This document shows positions 42,498-52,827 of a DNA stretch of 64,000 nucleotides, piece by piece. Source of the DNA: a virus; IMG/VR virus record IMGVR_UViG_3300025009_000054, positions 62,001 through 126,000 of that record. The stretch is one strand, 5' to 3'. How positions within the stretch are numbered: the first letter of the stretch is position 1; each line of letters begins with the position of its first letter. The notes beneath the pieces were generated by a model. That model saw only the letters and a program-made list of their open reading frames with translations. It searched no databases and had not been told where the DNA came from. Both the position numbers and the translations under genes were made by a program.

Positions 42498-43850
42498 TTA
42501 ACTAATTATCATAATAAGTCCTACCACTACACTTGTAACTGTAGACGAACTATCAACAATAAATTCAAGCACATCCCCTGCCGATACAGCGATTGATAAC
42601 CCAGTTGCTTCATTTTTTTGTGCAGTAGACAATGTAGGTTTACCACTTGCAAATAATGTGGCATTTGTCGGATAACCAGCATACGTCGAAGCGTGAACAT
42701 CCACAACTATACTTCCGCTTTGATCTGCAAATATAGTCCAACCAGTAATAGTACCAGCATAAGGTATACTAATAAAACCCTTACTACCTGTGGTAATTGC
42801 TACACCACCGCCATTAATAACATATGGAACACCTCTAATTTGCATATTATCAGTCGGCGTGTAGGTTGTTCCGTCAGTACCAGCGACGCCTTGTATTCCC
42901 TGTTCTCCTTGTATACCTTGAATACCCTGTTCTCCTTGAATACCCTGTTCTCCTTGTGGTCCTTGTGGTGCTGAGAATTCTAACCAATTAGTAGGGTCTT
43001 CTTTAGGTGCATTGATATCTTCGTTTATTATATTCTGACAAAAGTATATACTATTAATGCCAGTAAAGTCAGATGATTCCGCCAATACATAATCACCAAC
43101 AACATATGAATCACCGTATACCCATTCACCTTTATATATAAGCGATTCTCCATCTACGCCTTGTATGCCCTGCTCACCTTGTATACCCTGTATACCAGTA
43201 TCGCCTTTCGCACCTCTCGGTGCGCTAAATTCTAACCAATTTGTAGAGTCTTCTTTCGGTGCAACAATATCGTTAATTAAAATATCTTGGCAAAAGTATA
43301 TTGAATTATAACCAAGAGCGGTAGAAGATTCGGCAATTACATAATCACCAGAATCATAGTCACTGCCTGATAGCCATTCACCTTTATATATGAGTGATTG
43401 CCCATCTGCTCCAGCCGCTCCAGCCGCTCCAGGTTCACCAGGTACTCCAGCCGCTCCAGGCTCCCCAGGTACTCCAGGTACTCCAGCCGCTCCTTGTGAC
43501 AATGGTACCAAGTAAATAGAATCACCAATAATTAGTGTGTTACCTGTTGGTATAGAGATATTATTACAAATACAATATCTATCACTTCCATTCGCAACAG
43601 CAACATACACTACGACAGAATCAGTATCTAGATTAACAATTTTTACATCCTTAATCATTCTAACTGTACCAGCCACAGGTGTTGTTGCTGCAACCACTTC
43701 TGTTGCATTATTCAATGTGCCATAAATACTGCCAGGTGTAAACCCACTTGCATTATTATCACCATATGTTGTTGAAAATTGGGGTTGATTTTCTGACACA
43801 TTACCACCCAATTTTATCACTAATGTATTGCCATGAATTAAATTAATCAA
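42498..43850 (-). CDS. Collagen-like tail fibre with carbohydrate-binding-like modules
   Basis: The 450-aa protein starts at a TTG (43850) with AGGA seven bases upstream. Residues 1-115 form a beta-rich head. Then come three collagen-like G-x-y stretches (GVPGEPGAAG, GIQGIQGEQG types) separating two near-identical 68-residue modules. Each starts SLIYKGEW, has YVIAES or YVLAES and ends NWLEFSAP, resembling CBM5/12-type carbohydrate-binding modules. The C-terminal 130 residues are another beta domain. The combination is that of a phage receptor-binding fibre. Its alternating repeats suggest internal duplication. The downstream gene may encode the tip. Confidence 0.82.
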   Translation of the reverse strand: MINLIHGNTLVIKLGGNVSENQPQFSTTYGDNNASGFTPGSIYGTLNNATEVVAATTPVAGTVRMIKDVKIVNLDTDSVVVYVAVANGSDRYCICNNISIPTGNTLIIGDSIYLVPLSQGAAGVPGVPGEPGAAGVPGEPGAAGAAGADGQSLIYKGEWLSGSDYDSGDYVIAESSTALGYNSIYFCQDILINDIVAPKEDSTNWLEFSAPRGAKGDTGIQGIQGEQGIQGVDGESLIYKGEWVYGDSYVVGDYVLAESSDFTGINSIYFCQNIINEDINAPKEDPTNWLEFSAPQGPQGEQGIQGEQGIQGIQGEQGIQGVAGTDGTTYTPTDNMQIRGVPYVINGGGVAITTGSKGFISIPYAGTITGWTIFADQSGSIVVDVHASTYAGYPTNATLFASGKPTLSTAQKNEATGLSIAVSAGDVLEFIVDSSSTVTSVVVGLIMIIS

Positions 43851-43880
43851 TGTATTATCCTAATCTAATTTTCTATATGG

Positions 43881-45713
43881 TTATAAAAACCACGCAAGAG
43901 CAGATATGCCATTTGTAATGCCCTGTGTACCTTGATACCCTTGATATCCTTGTACCCCTTGATATCCTTGCACACCACGCAATCCCTGATAGCCCTGATT
44001 ACCTTGTACACCCTGGTAGCCCTGATTACCTTGTACACCCTGGTAGCCCTGATTACCAGTTTCTCCCTGCTGACCAATAACACCTTGGTCACCCTGTACA
44101 CCTTGGTCACCCTGTACACCTTGGGGGCCATTAGGCTCACCCTGCGGACCCTGTATTGAATCACCCTGAAATCCCTGATCACCTTGTGTTCCCTGATCAC
44201 CTTGTGTTCCCTGAAATCCCTGATCACCTTGTGTGCCCTGAAATCCCTGATCACCTTGTAGTCCAACATACCCCTGGTCGCCTTGTGCACCCTGGTCGCC
44301 TTGTGCACCCTGGTCGCCTTGATCACCTTGTGCACCTTGGGGGCCATTAGGCTCACCCTGCGGACCCTGAGGTCCAATCCCACCAAAGTCTCCTTGTACG
44401 CCCTGGCTACCTTGTACGCCCTGGCTACCTTGGTATCCATTATTACCTTGTACACCCTGTACACCTTGATTGCCCTGTACACCTTGATCACCCTGAAATC
44501 CCTGAAATCCCTGATCACCCTGAAATCCCTGATCACCCTGAAATCCCTGAGGACCACCAGGATCACCTTGTAAACCCTGAGGACCACCAGGATCACCTTG
44601 TAAACCCTGAGGACCTTGAGGACCATCGATGCCTTGATACCCCTGGTCACCATTTATACCTTGGGGTCCACTTGTCCCTTGTGGACCCTGGACACCATCG
44701 TTTCCTTGTGGACCCTGGACACCATCATTTCCTTGAACTCCAATACTACCCTGTACACCCTGTGGACCACCGTACGCACCCTGGTATCCCTGAAGTCCAC
44801 GTACACCCTGGTATCCCTGTGCACCTTGATATCCCTGGTACCCTTGGTATCCACGCACACCTTGTGTACCCTGTGTACCTTGTGTACCCTGTGTACCTTG
44901 TTCGCCTTGTCCACCACGAAGTCCTATGCCAGTATCACCCTGAGCACCCTGAGGACCTTGTATTCCCTGTGGAGTGGCATTTTTAAATAATTTCAGTGTA
45001 CCATCATATACAAGTGATTGACCATTTGTAGGCGTGGTCACCTGAATTCCAGCTAACGTAGTGATATTGATAGACTTGGGAACAATCTTGTCAGTTGTAA
45101 TAGTATTAGCAGCAATCTTAGATCCAGTAACTGTCAAATCTGATAGATGCCATCCATATACTGAACCAGGTGGATGGTCAATAATCGATTTTCGTCTATG
45201 TGATACCATACCACGCGTATAATTAATATTGGGAACTGAATCCTCAACACTATTAAACGCTACCATATTTGATGTCGCTACAGCTTTTGCTAGTAATACA
45301 CACCCAGGCACAACATTGCCGGTATTATTTGTATATCCTAACCAATCCCCATTAGTAGTAGAAGATTGTGTAGAACTCTCAACTATCTTGGCATATAGAT
45401 ACGTAGTGGTACTTAATGGTATTTCCCATCCGTCTCTTTCTACAGAATTATATATGTATACACCATCAGCTATAGCATCTAGCGATTGTATACGTATTTT
45501 CATCGCGGTACCATCACTATTGCCACCAAAATATAAATTACCCATGGCGATGATAGCACTGGAGCTAGATGTAAAATTACACATACTCCTTATCGATAGA
45601 GATAAGTGCGAGTCTATAATTTTCGATATTCTTTGTTCTTCAGACTCACTACTAAGGTCACCATTAGACCAAATTGGAATTTTTAGTTTTAATGTTTTAT
45701 TACTATATGACAT
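43881..45713 (-). CDS. Collagen-like tail fibre, long G-x-Q repeat
   Basis: The 610-aa protein starts at the ATG at 45713, overlapping the previous stop as TAATG. Residues 1-240 form a structured head with NISYNKT-like polar strands and [13 protein letters not shown]; it probably attaches to the tail. The rest is an unbroken G-x-y repeat, unusually rich in Gln at the third position (GYQG, GTQG, GPQG, GDQG units) and containing few prolines. It ends in ALAWFL. The repeat would give a long triple-helix-like shaft. Most other apparent frames over 43865-45000 are repeat shadows. Confidence 0.85.
   Translation of the reverse strand: MSYSNKTLKLKIPIWSNGDLSSESEEQRISKIIDSHLSLSIRSMCNFTSSSSAIIAMGNLYFGGNSDGTAMKIRIQSLDAIADGVYIYNSVERDGWEIPLSTTTYLYAKIVESSTQSSTTNGDWLGYTNNTGNVVPGCVLLAKAVATSNMVAFNSVEDSVPNINYTRGMVSHRRKSIIDHPPGSVYGWHLSDLTVTGSKIAANTITTDKIVPKSINITTLAGIQVTTPTNGQSLVYDGTLKLFKNATPQGIQGPQGAQGDTGIGLRGGQGEQGTQGTQGTQGTQGVRGYQGYQGYQGAQGYQGVRGLQGYQGAYGGPQGVQGSIGVQGNDGVQGPQGNDGVQGPQGTSGPQGINGDQGYQGIDGPQGPQGLQGDPGGPQGLQGDPGGPQGFQGDQGFQGDQGFQGFQGDQGVQGNQGVQGVQGNNGYQGSQGVQGSQGVQGDFGGIGPQGPQGEPNGPQGAQGDQGDQGAQGDQGAQGDQGYVGLQGDQGFQGTQGDQGFQGTQGDQGTQGDQGFQGDSIQGPQGEPNGPQGVQGDQGVQGDQGVIGQQGETGNQGYQGVQGNQGYQGVQGNQGYQGLRGVQGYQGVQGYQGYQGTQGITNGISALAWFL
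43921..44970 (-). repeat. Collagen-like G-x-y coding repeat
   Basis: About 350 codons in units of three residues, encoded by 9- and 18-base near-repeats with Gly, variable, Gln/Pro/Val codons. The DNA is highly repetitive and prone to slippage, so length may vary between isolates. It resembles tandem repeats rather than CRISPR: no spacers are present. Confidence 0.88.
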
Positions 45714-45961
45714 TATGGACCACACACCTCTCCACTATTGCCACAGATCGCTATGCCACAGATCGCTATGCCAGTACCGGTACCAGGCAATATATCCACT
45801 GGGATTGGTACAAAAAATAATTGTGAATTGATAGCCGTAATATCATCATTATGAGATTGACTAATACTAGTAGTAGAATCAGTATCAAGCGACACGGATT
45901 TATTTACGATATCTATCATACTATCTATGCGTCTTTTTTCATATATTTTAAAGATACGCAT
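45713..45961 (-). CDS. Small protein (82 aa), paralogue of the next gene's N-terminus
   Basis: ATG at 45961 after a GGGAAG leader. It begins [15 protein letters not shown] and contains a Ser/Asp/Thr-rich middle, then [12 protein letters not shown] and [11 protein letters not shown], the product of a 15-base tandem duplication. The start resembles the upstream 54-aa gene (MRQYKIYEKK), suggesting duplication of a small gene. Function unknown, probably linked to fibre assembly by position. Confidence 0.55.
   Translation of the reverse strand: MRIFKIYEKRRIDSMIDIVNKSVSLDTDSTTSISQSHNDDITAINSQLFFVPIPVDILPGTGTGIAICGIAICGNSGEVCGP
45741..45770. repeat. 15-base perfect tandem duplication
   Basis: CCACAGATCGCTATG occurs twice in a row (45741-45755 and 45756-45770), giving a repeated GIAICG in the 82-aa protein. 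It keeps the frame. Confidence 0.85.
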
Positions 45962-45966
45962 GAAGA

Positions 45967-46131
45967 TTAGCTACTTCCCTTAAAATATGTCTGAGAATTC
46001 GCAGCGGTCATTTTTTTGCCATATGTACGGTTTATGGTGGTACATAGGTCAGTACGATGCCCAATAGTACCGTTAATAACCTCATTAGCCTGTTTACTAT
46101 ATTTTTTCTCATAAATCTTATACTGTCTCAT
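45967..46131 (-). CDS. Small basic protein (54 aa)
   Basis: ATG at 46131 has AGGAG upstream and the frame ends at a TAA at 45967. The protein starts MRQYKIYEKKYSKQA and ends TYFKGSS, with ten or more Lys and Arg. Its first ten residues resemble the following gene. It fills the gap between the 803-aa tail gene and the 82-aa gene. Function unknown. Confidence 0.55.
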   Translation of the reverse strand: MRQYKIYEKKYSKQANEVINGTIGHRTDLCTTINRTYGKKMTAANSQTYFKGSS

Positions 46132-46140
46132 GTCGCACTC

Positions 46141-48552
46141 CTAATATATGGGATCATACGAATATATGGGGTCAACCCATTCGCCATCAATACTGTGCGT
46201 ATATTCTTTAGATTCAGCATTAGATAAATCGTACGATATGCTAATGATGCGGAATCTAGGATCACTAATTACACTTCCTATACCATCATATGCACCATTA
46301 GTAATTGGTGTATCTATGCGGGCAATGTAATACGGAAAGTACACACCGCCAATTATGGAGAGTCCAGTCATAGGTCTTGGCCTAGTGGCACGCGAGAAGA
46401 TATTGTGTGCTATATTACTAGTAATCTCTGGTGATATAAATTGCACATTTTTCATTATGTGCCACCTATACCACGGCATATAATTAGATACTGATGCATC
46501 CGATAAATTCGCCTTCACTATAGACATAATAGGAGTGATGTGCTGGAAATCCAATCCTTGTACCATTATTGCATTTTTAACAAAACTGGTTGGATATTTT
46601 ACCGTTATTGATTTAAGTAGCTCAGTATAATCAGTAACGGCATCCTCAGTTAGTGTACAATCGTACGCATTTGAATTTGTATTATCCCTATATAGCGGAT
46701 TAGTATCATCCTCAGGTGACTGATATATGAGATTGCCCCAATTATTTATAAACATCCATGACATGCTCCATGTGCGGATTTGTTGCATGCAATCATAAAT
46801 AGGAACTGAGTCTTCAAATTTGTACATTGGGTTATCAGTCCACGACATACTCGGAAGTATTTTATGATTACATTTCCCAATAGAGCATAATGAGTCAACT
46901 ACGCCGTAGTGATCGCGTATCGTAGCATACTGACCAGTTACCTGGTCTTGCCATGCTAATAAGCCTGGTGCTAAATCTGATGGATCATCTTGGCACCCAG
47001 CATGATATCCAAGTTGCAATATAGCCCACAACTCGCATGTTCCATCGAGTGGTGGTATAGCTATAGCTGGTGTGTCACGCAGTATCGCCGCAGCATCAAG
47101 TAATTGCCAAGAAACATCGGCAGTAGAGTCATTATGTGTATATTCTGGCTCCCAAATCCAACCAGTATAGATACGCACAGTGTCATATCCTGCATATTCG
47201 CCGGTATCTTCATCAACAAAATGCCATCCAGCGTCTACATATATACGCTTTGCACCAGATAGTCCAGTAAATTTACCATCAGGGTTTTGATTACTAAATG
47301 TTATTGTACCATTATATCCTTCGGTATCAGCCCTAATATTTAGACTTGTAACATCAGCGCCACTAAGTGATGGAAGCTCTGGCCATTCTATATCAATAAA
47401 TTCAGGACCTTTATGTAGGTTTACTCCCCAAAACACCGGACTATATATACCAGATGTTGACATGCCCATATCCACTTGATAGTATACACAGGTTTTATCT
47501 CCAACCATCGCATTTGTACCACTAGCTGAAAAAGTACCATCGCAATTAGATGAGTACACACCCCAGTCTGCATTCATATCAAAGTCTGATTGAGAAAAGT
47601 CATGTGGTATATATGGTGATAAGATTTGTCCACCAGTAACAAATCTTATAGGTAATAGTGCTATCATGGCGTCAGTGTTATACAGTTCAATTATCAATTT
47701 ATATGGTACGCTACTATTGATAGCTGGATAATCTAATCCGTCCTCAATAGCGGGGTACATATTATTTGTATTCCAATTATAATCAGTGCACTTATGGAAC
47801 CACGTCGATTCCCTACTATGATCAAGACCATTTGATATCTCTATAGTATCCCATAGCGTACGAACCACTAATGTGTCGGTAATACCAACATTAAACATAT
47901 CGGATGGACCAACACTGACTTGATCGTATATACCAGTATCTCCATTAAACTGGAATAATGACGGTGCCTTTGTTTGGTATAATCCAATGCACCATTCGGA
48001 TACTCCTCCGAAATATACATACACTACTGTGTTATCGGGATCTACACCACGCTGTGGCACAAATCTTTTAATCGACAATGCAAACCATTCACCCTCTTGA
48101 ATAGTATAATCTGTGGATATATACCTATATCTATTACTGGATAGGGCATCATCATTAGTATCAGACGATATTATATGAGCGAATTGTGCACCATCACCAA
48201 TAACACTTTTCCACGTACCATCACCATCCCATATAACAGTATCATCAGCATCAGCATTTGATGGTAAATCTATACCGCTAAATGTGTTGTCATATCCGTG
48301 TATATACGATCTGAGATGCATACCACCAGTAATCGGATCATACTCAAAATCGCGTGTCATGTCTTTGTCGTTACAACTATCAAAGTATGCATTGTCATAC
48401 GACACAAAGAAGCCACCATCATCGCGACCTATAGATAGGCCATTCCATATGGATCCGGCAGCATCGTGCCTACTCATACCATTTCGGATGCATGCCTGTG
48501 CTGGATTAGCCCAACCGACATCAACGCATGGAAGAGAACGTACTATACTCAT
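46141..48552 (-). CDS. Large tail/baseplate protein (803 aa)
   Basis: A large, Asp- and Tyr-rich protein with mostly beta character, following the tape-measure-linked tail genes in order. The N-terminal third has a Gly/Asp/Asn-rich region with WNGLSIGRDDGGF. The middle has VYVYFGGVSEWCIGLYQ, and the C-terminal half has WNLLDAAAILRD-like and MKNVQFISPEI segments. The order of genes and the composition suit a tail-hub or distal-tail protein, but I cannot name a family. ATG at 48552 has GGAG upstream. No transmembrane or signal segment. Confidence 0.7.
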   Translation of the reverse strand: MSIVRSLPCVDVGWANPAQACIRNGMSRHDAAGSIWNGLSIGRDDGGFFVSYDNAYFDSCNDKDMTRDFEYDPITGGMHLRSYIHGYDNTFSGIDLPSNADADDTVIWDGDGTWKSVIGDGAQFAHIISSDTNDDALSSNRYRYISTDYTIQEGEWFALSIKRFVPQRGVDPDNTVVYVYFGGVSEWCIGLYQTKAPSLFQFNGDTGIYDQVSVGPSDMFNVGITDTLVVRTLWDTIEISNGLDHSRESTWFHKCTDYNWNTNNMYPAIEDGLDYPAINSSVPYKLIIELYNTDAMIALLPIRFVTGGQILSPYIPHDFSQSDFDMNADWGVYSSNCDGTFSASGTNAMVGDKTCVYYQVDMGMSTSGIYSPVFWGVNLHKGPEFIDIEWPELPSLSGADVTSLNIRADTEGYNGTITFSNQNPDGKFTGLSGAKRIYVDAGWHFVDEDTGEYAGYDTVRIYTGWIWEPEYTHNDSTADVSWQLLDAAAILRDTPAIAIPPLDGTCELWAILQLGYHAGCQDDPSDLAPGLLAWQDQVTGQYATIRDHYGVVDSLCSIGKCNHKILPSMSWTDNPMYKFEDSVPIYDCMQQIRTWSMSWMFINNWGNLIYQSPEDDTNPLYRDNTNSNAYDCTLTEDAVTDYTELLKSITVKYPTSFVKNAIMVQGLDFQHITPIMSIVKANLSDASVSNYMPWYRWHIMKNVQFISPEITSNIAHNIFSRATRPRPMTGLSIIGGVYFPYYIARIDTPITNGAYDGIGSVISDPRFRIISISYDLSNAESKEYTHSIDGEWVDPIYSYDPIY

Positions 48553-48555
48553 ATC

Positions 48556-51500
48556 TTATGTACTCCATGAACTACCATTAGTGGAAATGCTAACGTGTGG
48601 AATTCCTTTATCATCATAGTAGGCAACAGATATTGTATTTGATGGTAATATCTGTATAGAAGGTGAGTGCATCATGGTTGGAGTGTGAACTTTACTATTA
48701 ATATTTACACCATATTCACTACGTGGCATATCCACGTACCATACCGTATTATCACTTCTAATAACATCAGCAATATGTATCGATCCACTATTAGTATCGA
48801 CGGCAATATCAGGTGCAAGATCTGTTGTGCCAATTAGTACAGGTGTACTCCACGTAACACCACAGTCAGTACTGATAATTTTGTATAAATCGTGTGGAGC
48901 TTTATTTACAACTTTTGCATATACAGCAATTATGACATTTTCTTTAGAATTATACCATAGTGATGGTTTATGTTTAGGTATATCACCACTCACTAAGGTT
49001 AGGTTATCAATACCATTGGCCATATTGTGATCAGAAATAGAAATGGTGCCCCAATACAGTTGATAAGTACTCTTACTGTATAGCATTAGCCCAATCTTAG
49101 CTCGATCAGGTATATATACTGCACTAACACTATCGTACCCTTCGCACAATACCTTCTTATTAGTATTACGCCAAGTTGTTATGTTGTGGGAAGTATTATA
49201 TGAATATATCACTTCTCTGGTATCATAGTCTACGTATATTAGGCATTTACCGTTAGACCTATCAATCATAATATTTGGGGATATATACCTACTAGTATCA
49301 GCTATGGTTGTATCTTCCTCTATTTTATCATGATCATCAATAATACATACAGATAGTCCGTCATCTTGATTGATGTAATATAACTCATTACGTCCATTAA
49401 TCCTAACATGATCAATAGACATTCCTGACAATCTAGGTCTAAAGTTAATAACCATCCTAGTATTGTGCCTATCGAAGTGAGCTAATGGTTGTACAATTCT
49501 ACCATTACAGCTAATGCCATATGCTGCTGGTATCCTATCAAATTCATACTGCCCAGAGTTAAACGTTTCAGTATTACCAACACTACTACTATAATGTACT
49601 CCTGAGTAGTATGTGAGGGATTCACTAGTGTCTGGATTATATAGTCCCATATTCGGATCGTATAGAAAATCGTCAAATGCATCATCTGGGTACACTGGAA
49701 TAAAGAAGTTACTCCAATTATCTACTGATATACCACTGATACTCTCAACAAACAATCCGCTACTAAATGATGGTGTAAGTACGCTTCCATCATCCATGTT
49801 TACGCCATTGTCGTATGCGTGCCCATATATCTTACCCTGTGCAACGCGTGTGAAGTAGAACTTTAATACCCCACCTGTAGATATGCCATCACCATATAAT
49901 GCATGGGCAGTTGCCGATGAGTATTTTGGTCTTACATACACACTCATACTTGTATCTATGGAAGCATCATGTGGCCCCATGCACATTTCAACCGGTGCAA
50001 TATAGTTTGCGTTATCATATGAGATTGGATAACTATCATAGTAACTACCTAAAGCTTCTTCAGGATACGATCCATTTGATGGGTTAATATCAAATGACGA
50101 TATTGGTAGTGTTGTTATGTTTTCAATACTACGTATATCATAATCATCAAAGGTTACTATGCCACTATATGGTATATAATATGAAACGGGATCATAATTA
50201 ATGCCATCGCCATAGTCATTTCGATCAAGATATGTAATCGCGTACACACCAGATGTATCGGGTATATATGTATGAAAATCCCACCAATTTCTACCATCAA
50301 CACAGACTGATATTGTAGGCATTGGCACCACGTCTCTACTACCGATAATATATTTATTAATATCAAAATCATCAAATTCTGTGGATATCGGATATGCCAC
50401 ACCGCTGACATCCACAGGTGCATTATTGTAATTATCGTTGTAATGGTATACACCGGACGAATCGATATTACTACAACCAGCAATGACGACATTATTATTC
50501 GACACGGTACTACCAGTACCATTAACGTACTTACTAATATCACCAGTAGATTTAGCCACCATTGACTTAAAAGTATATTCCATGCCTGGGATGAGCCCAT
50601 CGAAGAATATGCCGCTTATATGTCCAATACCCCACGACCATCGTAGGTAATCACCAGGCCAATTCTGATCATGCAGATTATTTGATACTGGAGCATCTTC
50701 CACATATCTATTTAAAGGTCTAATTTGCTCAATCAATGATGTTATATAGTCAATATCATCTGGAGGATTTGATGGCATATACGTATCTATATTAATACCA
50801 CTACCACTAAATTCTAGATACCATGCCTTTGGTGTGTCTCCAGTACATAGTACTGGAGCATGCGCTTCATATATTGTACCACCACCATCAACTGGAAAAT
50901 TATACACATCGCCATTTATCGATGAGTAATATGTATAATATGGGTGATATTCTGTTGAATTAACCCATTTCATTTTCTCTTTATTATCAACTAGTGGTGG
51001 CCATTTATATTTTAATCCAACATCAGTAGTTGATAACACACATGACGCCCCATCAGTAGCATCAACATCTAACTGCCACCATCTATGTGGTGGCATATAT
51101 GTGGGGTCGAAAGTTCTATGTATTGACCCATGTGGACCAACATCATGCACATACAGACCACTACTTGTATAATCAACTACACAGTCAACACCTGACCATC
51201 CAGTTGAGAAATCTTCGATTGTAATATCACTAGTATCAACTTCGAGGTCGTACATGTGGAATGATTTAGGATACGATAGAAGTACGTCCTTATTTGACGG
51301 CATGTTATCAAATTGTTCAGGATTTAGAAGTTTTAATCCGTACGTATGTTTCCCTAGTGGTTCATAAACACCATTTTTTAACACACACCACCCTGGCTTA
51401 TGTTCCCAACTATAGTCAACTTGATCAACATCGTTAGGGAATACACCATCATATCTGTATGTATCATCATCTTCACGATATACTAAGAATCCTGGTGTTA

Positions 51501-52827
51501 CTGATAACGTACGACCCTGATAATTTGGTCTTTTATCTACGTGTATTTGGAAATATGGTTCCGGAGTAAACACTGGAGATATATTACCACGCCAGTGTTT
51601 ACTATCAAAAATATCAATGTAATGTGGTGTAGCTTCCGGTGTACTACCATCTATATTCTTAAGGTCACCAATATATTGATACGACGGTGGTGGGGTTACT
51701 GGCCATTTAAGATTTATACCAATTCCATTATGTTCAATATTGGTCCTTACAAAACGACTGTATTGGTACCAACCAGTACCCGTTTGCGTTCCATTTATCT
51801 TGTCCCACGATATATATTGGCGTGGTATATCCTGAGCATATGCTTCACAAGAAATGACACCATCAATGACTCTAGCATTACTATCCATGCCAGCCATTTC
51901 GTATGTCTTACCAGCAGTATTCCATGAAACATTAGATGATGAGAAGTTAGCCGTAGCACTACTACCATAATTTCCGAGGTAATCATCAATATCTATGGTT
52001 ATGGTCTCACCACCGATTATAAATCTATATAAATGTGTTTCAGCAAAATCACCGATTGGTATATAATCTAGATTTGGTGGAGGGTCACCAATTGGAAGAC
52101 CTGGACCATAAAAAGTTGGACCATCTCCATCGCTATTGACTTTATGAACATATGGTTCTCTATATATACCATTTACGTAGAAACAGAACGACACTCCTTG
52201 ACCACAATCTACCCCTATATCTACTTTTGGTGTTAAAATACTAGTAACATCCACAAATGGATTTACACTGGATCCACCGATATCCTTGAGCTTTGGCCCA
52301 CTCATAGTTAATATATATTTAGTAACACCACTTCCAAATGCAACATGTATCGGAATACCAATCGTAGCGTTGCTATTATATTCAGACCAGCTAATATAAT
52401 TTATAACTAGATCTTGCCAGTCTTTTAGTGCTGTCCAATATGAACCATAACCATCAGTAATCTCTGCTATATATTTATTAGGAAATGATATTGTACATGA
52501 TTCATATATAGTGCCTCCACCACCACTACCGTATAATGCCCTAGTATCCTCATCTAATCTTTTTTTATCATGATCACTTAGTCCATTGTAATATAAGTAA
52601 TGTTCATAACTAGTATGTATGCTCAGGTAGTTTGTATTTATTACCGAGCTATATAATGAGTTTAGTAGGTTACAATTAAGGTATCCCCTACCACCAATAC
52701 CACGCGTTACCCTACATACTATACCATGGCCAGCATCATAATAAGTTATTGTTTTATTTGGTGAGTAACTAGTATTAAATTCATAGCTGAACATAGAGCC
52801 TGTGCGCCCAGTTTCAAAATACGGCAT
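48556..52827 (-). CDS. Giant tail-tip protein with C-terminal BNR beta-propeller (1423 aa)
   Basis: The 1423-aa protein is rich in Tyr, Asp, Ser, Gly and Asn and is largely beta. The last 270 residues look like a sialidase-type beta-propeller: STDCGVTWSTP is an Asp-box (S-x-D-x-G-x-x-W), and STNGSSWST at the end is a second Asp-box-like turn, with PSLWYNS and DIAVDTNSGSIHIAD strands between. BNR propellers often bind or cleave glycans, and a tail-tip location suits receptor recognition. The start overlaps the tape-measure stop as TAATG. The N-terminal 1100 residues have several repeated beta domains I cannot name. Confidence 0.72.
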   Translation of the reverse strand: MPYFETGRTGSMFSYEFNTSYSPNKTITYYDAGHGIVCRVTRGIGGRGYLNCNLLNSLYSSVINTNYLSIHTSYEHYLYYNGLSDHDKKRLDEDTRALYGSGGGGTIYESCTISFPNKYIAEITDGYGSYWTALKDWQDLVINYISWSEYNSNATIGIPIHVAFGSGVTKYILTMSGPKLKDIGGSSVNPFVDVTSILTPKVDIGVDCGQGVSFCFYVNGIYREPYVHKVNSDGDGPTFYGPGLPIGDPPPNLDYIPIGDFAETHLYRFIIGGETITIDIDDYLGNYGSSATANFSSSNVSWNTAGKTYEMAGMDSNARVIDGVISCEAYAQDIPRQYISWDKINGTQTGTGWYQYSRFVRTNIEHNGIGINLKWPVTPPPSYQYIGDLKNIDGSTPEATPHYIDIFDSKHWRGNISPVFTPEPYFQIHVDKRPNYQGRTLSVTPGFLVYREDDDTYRYDGVFPNDVDQVDYSWEHKPGWCVLKNGVYEPLGKHTYGLKLLNPEQFDNMPSNKDVLLSYPKSFHMYDLEVDTSDITIEDFSTGWSGVDCVVDYTSSGLYVHDVGPHGSIHRTFDPTYMPPHRWWQLDVDATDGASCVLSTTDVGLKYKWPPLVDNKEKMKWVNSTEYHPYYTYYSSINGDVYNFPVDGGGTIYEAHAPVLCTGDTPKAWYLEFSGSGINIDTYMPSNPPDDIDYITSLIEQIRPLNRYVEDAPVSNNLHDQNWPGDYLRWSWGIGHISGIFFDGLIPGMEYTFKSMVAKSTGDISKYVNGTGSTVSNNNVVIAGCSNIDSSGVYHYNDNYNNAPVDVSGVAYPISTEFDDFDINKYIIGSRDVVPMPTISVCVDGRNWWDFHTYIPDTSGVYAITYLDRNDYGDGINYDPVSYYIPYSGIVTFDDYDIRSIENITTLPISSFDINPSNGSYPEEALGSYYDSYPISYDNANYIAPVEMCMGPHDASIDTSMSVYVRPKYSSATAHALYGDGISTGGVLKFYFTRVAQGKIYGHAYDNGVNMDDGSVLTPSFSSGLFVESISGISVDNWSNFFIPVYPDDAFDDFLYDPNMGLYNPDTSESLTYYSGVHYSSSVGNTETFNSGQYEFDRIPAAYGISCNGRIVQPLAHFDRHNTRMVINFRPRLSGMSIDHVRINGRNELYYINQDDGLSVCIIDDHDKIEEDTTIADTSRYISPNIMIDRSNGKCLIYVDYDTREVIYSYNTSHNITTWRNTNKKVLCEGYDSVSAVYIPDRAKIGLMLYSKSTYQLYWGTISISDHNMANGIDNLTLVSGDIPKHKPSLWYNSKENVIIAVYAKVVNKAPHDLYKIISTDCGVTWSTPVLIGTTDLAPDIAVDTNSGSIHIADVIRSDNTVWYVDMPRSEYGVNINSKVHTPTMMHSPSIQILPSNTISVAYYDDKGIPHVSISTNGSSWST

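Noticed and set aside
43865-44653. 262-codon minus-strand frame across the collagen region
   Set aside because: It reads repeats in another frame ([10 protein letters not shown] units) with no start signal; it is a repeat shadow of the collagen-like gene.
43921-44970. Possible CRISPR or satellite array
   Set aside because: Repeats are in-frame coding triplets without spacers.
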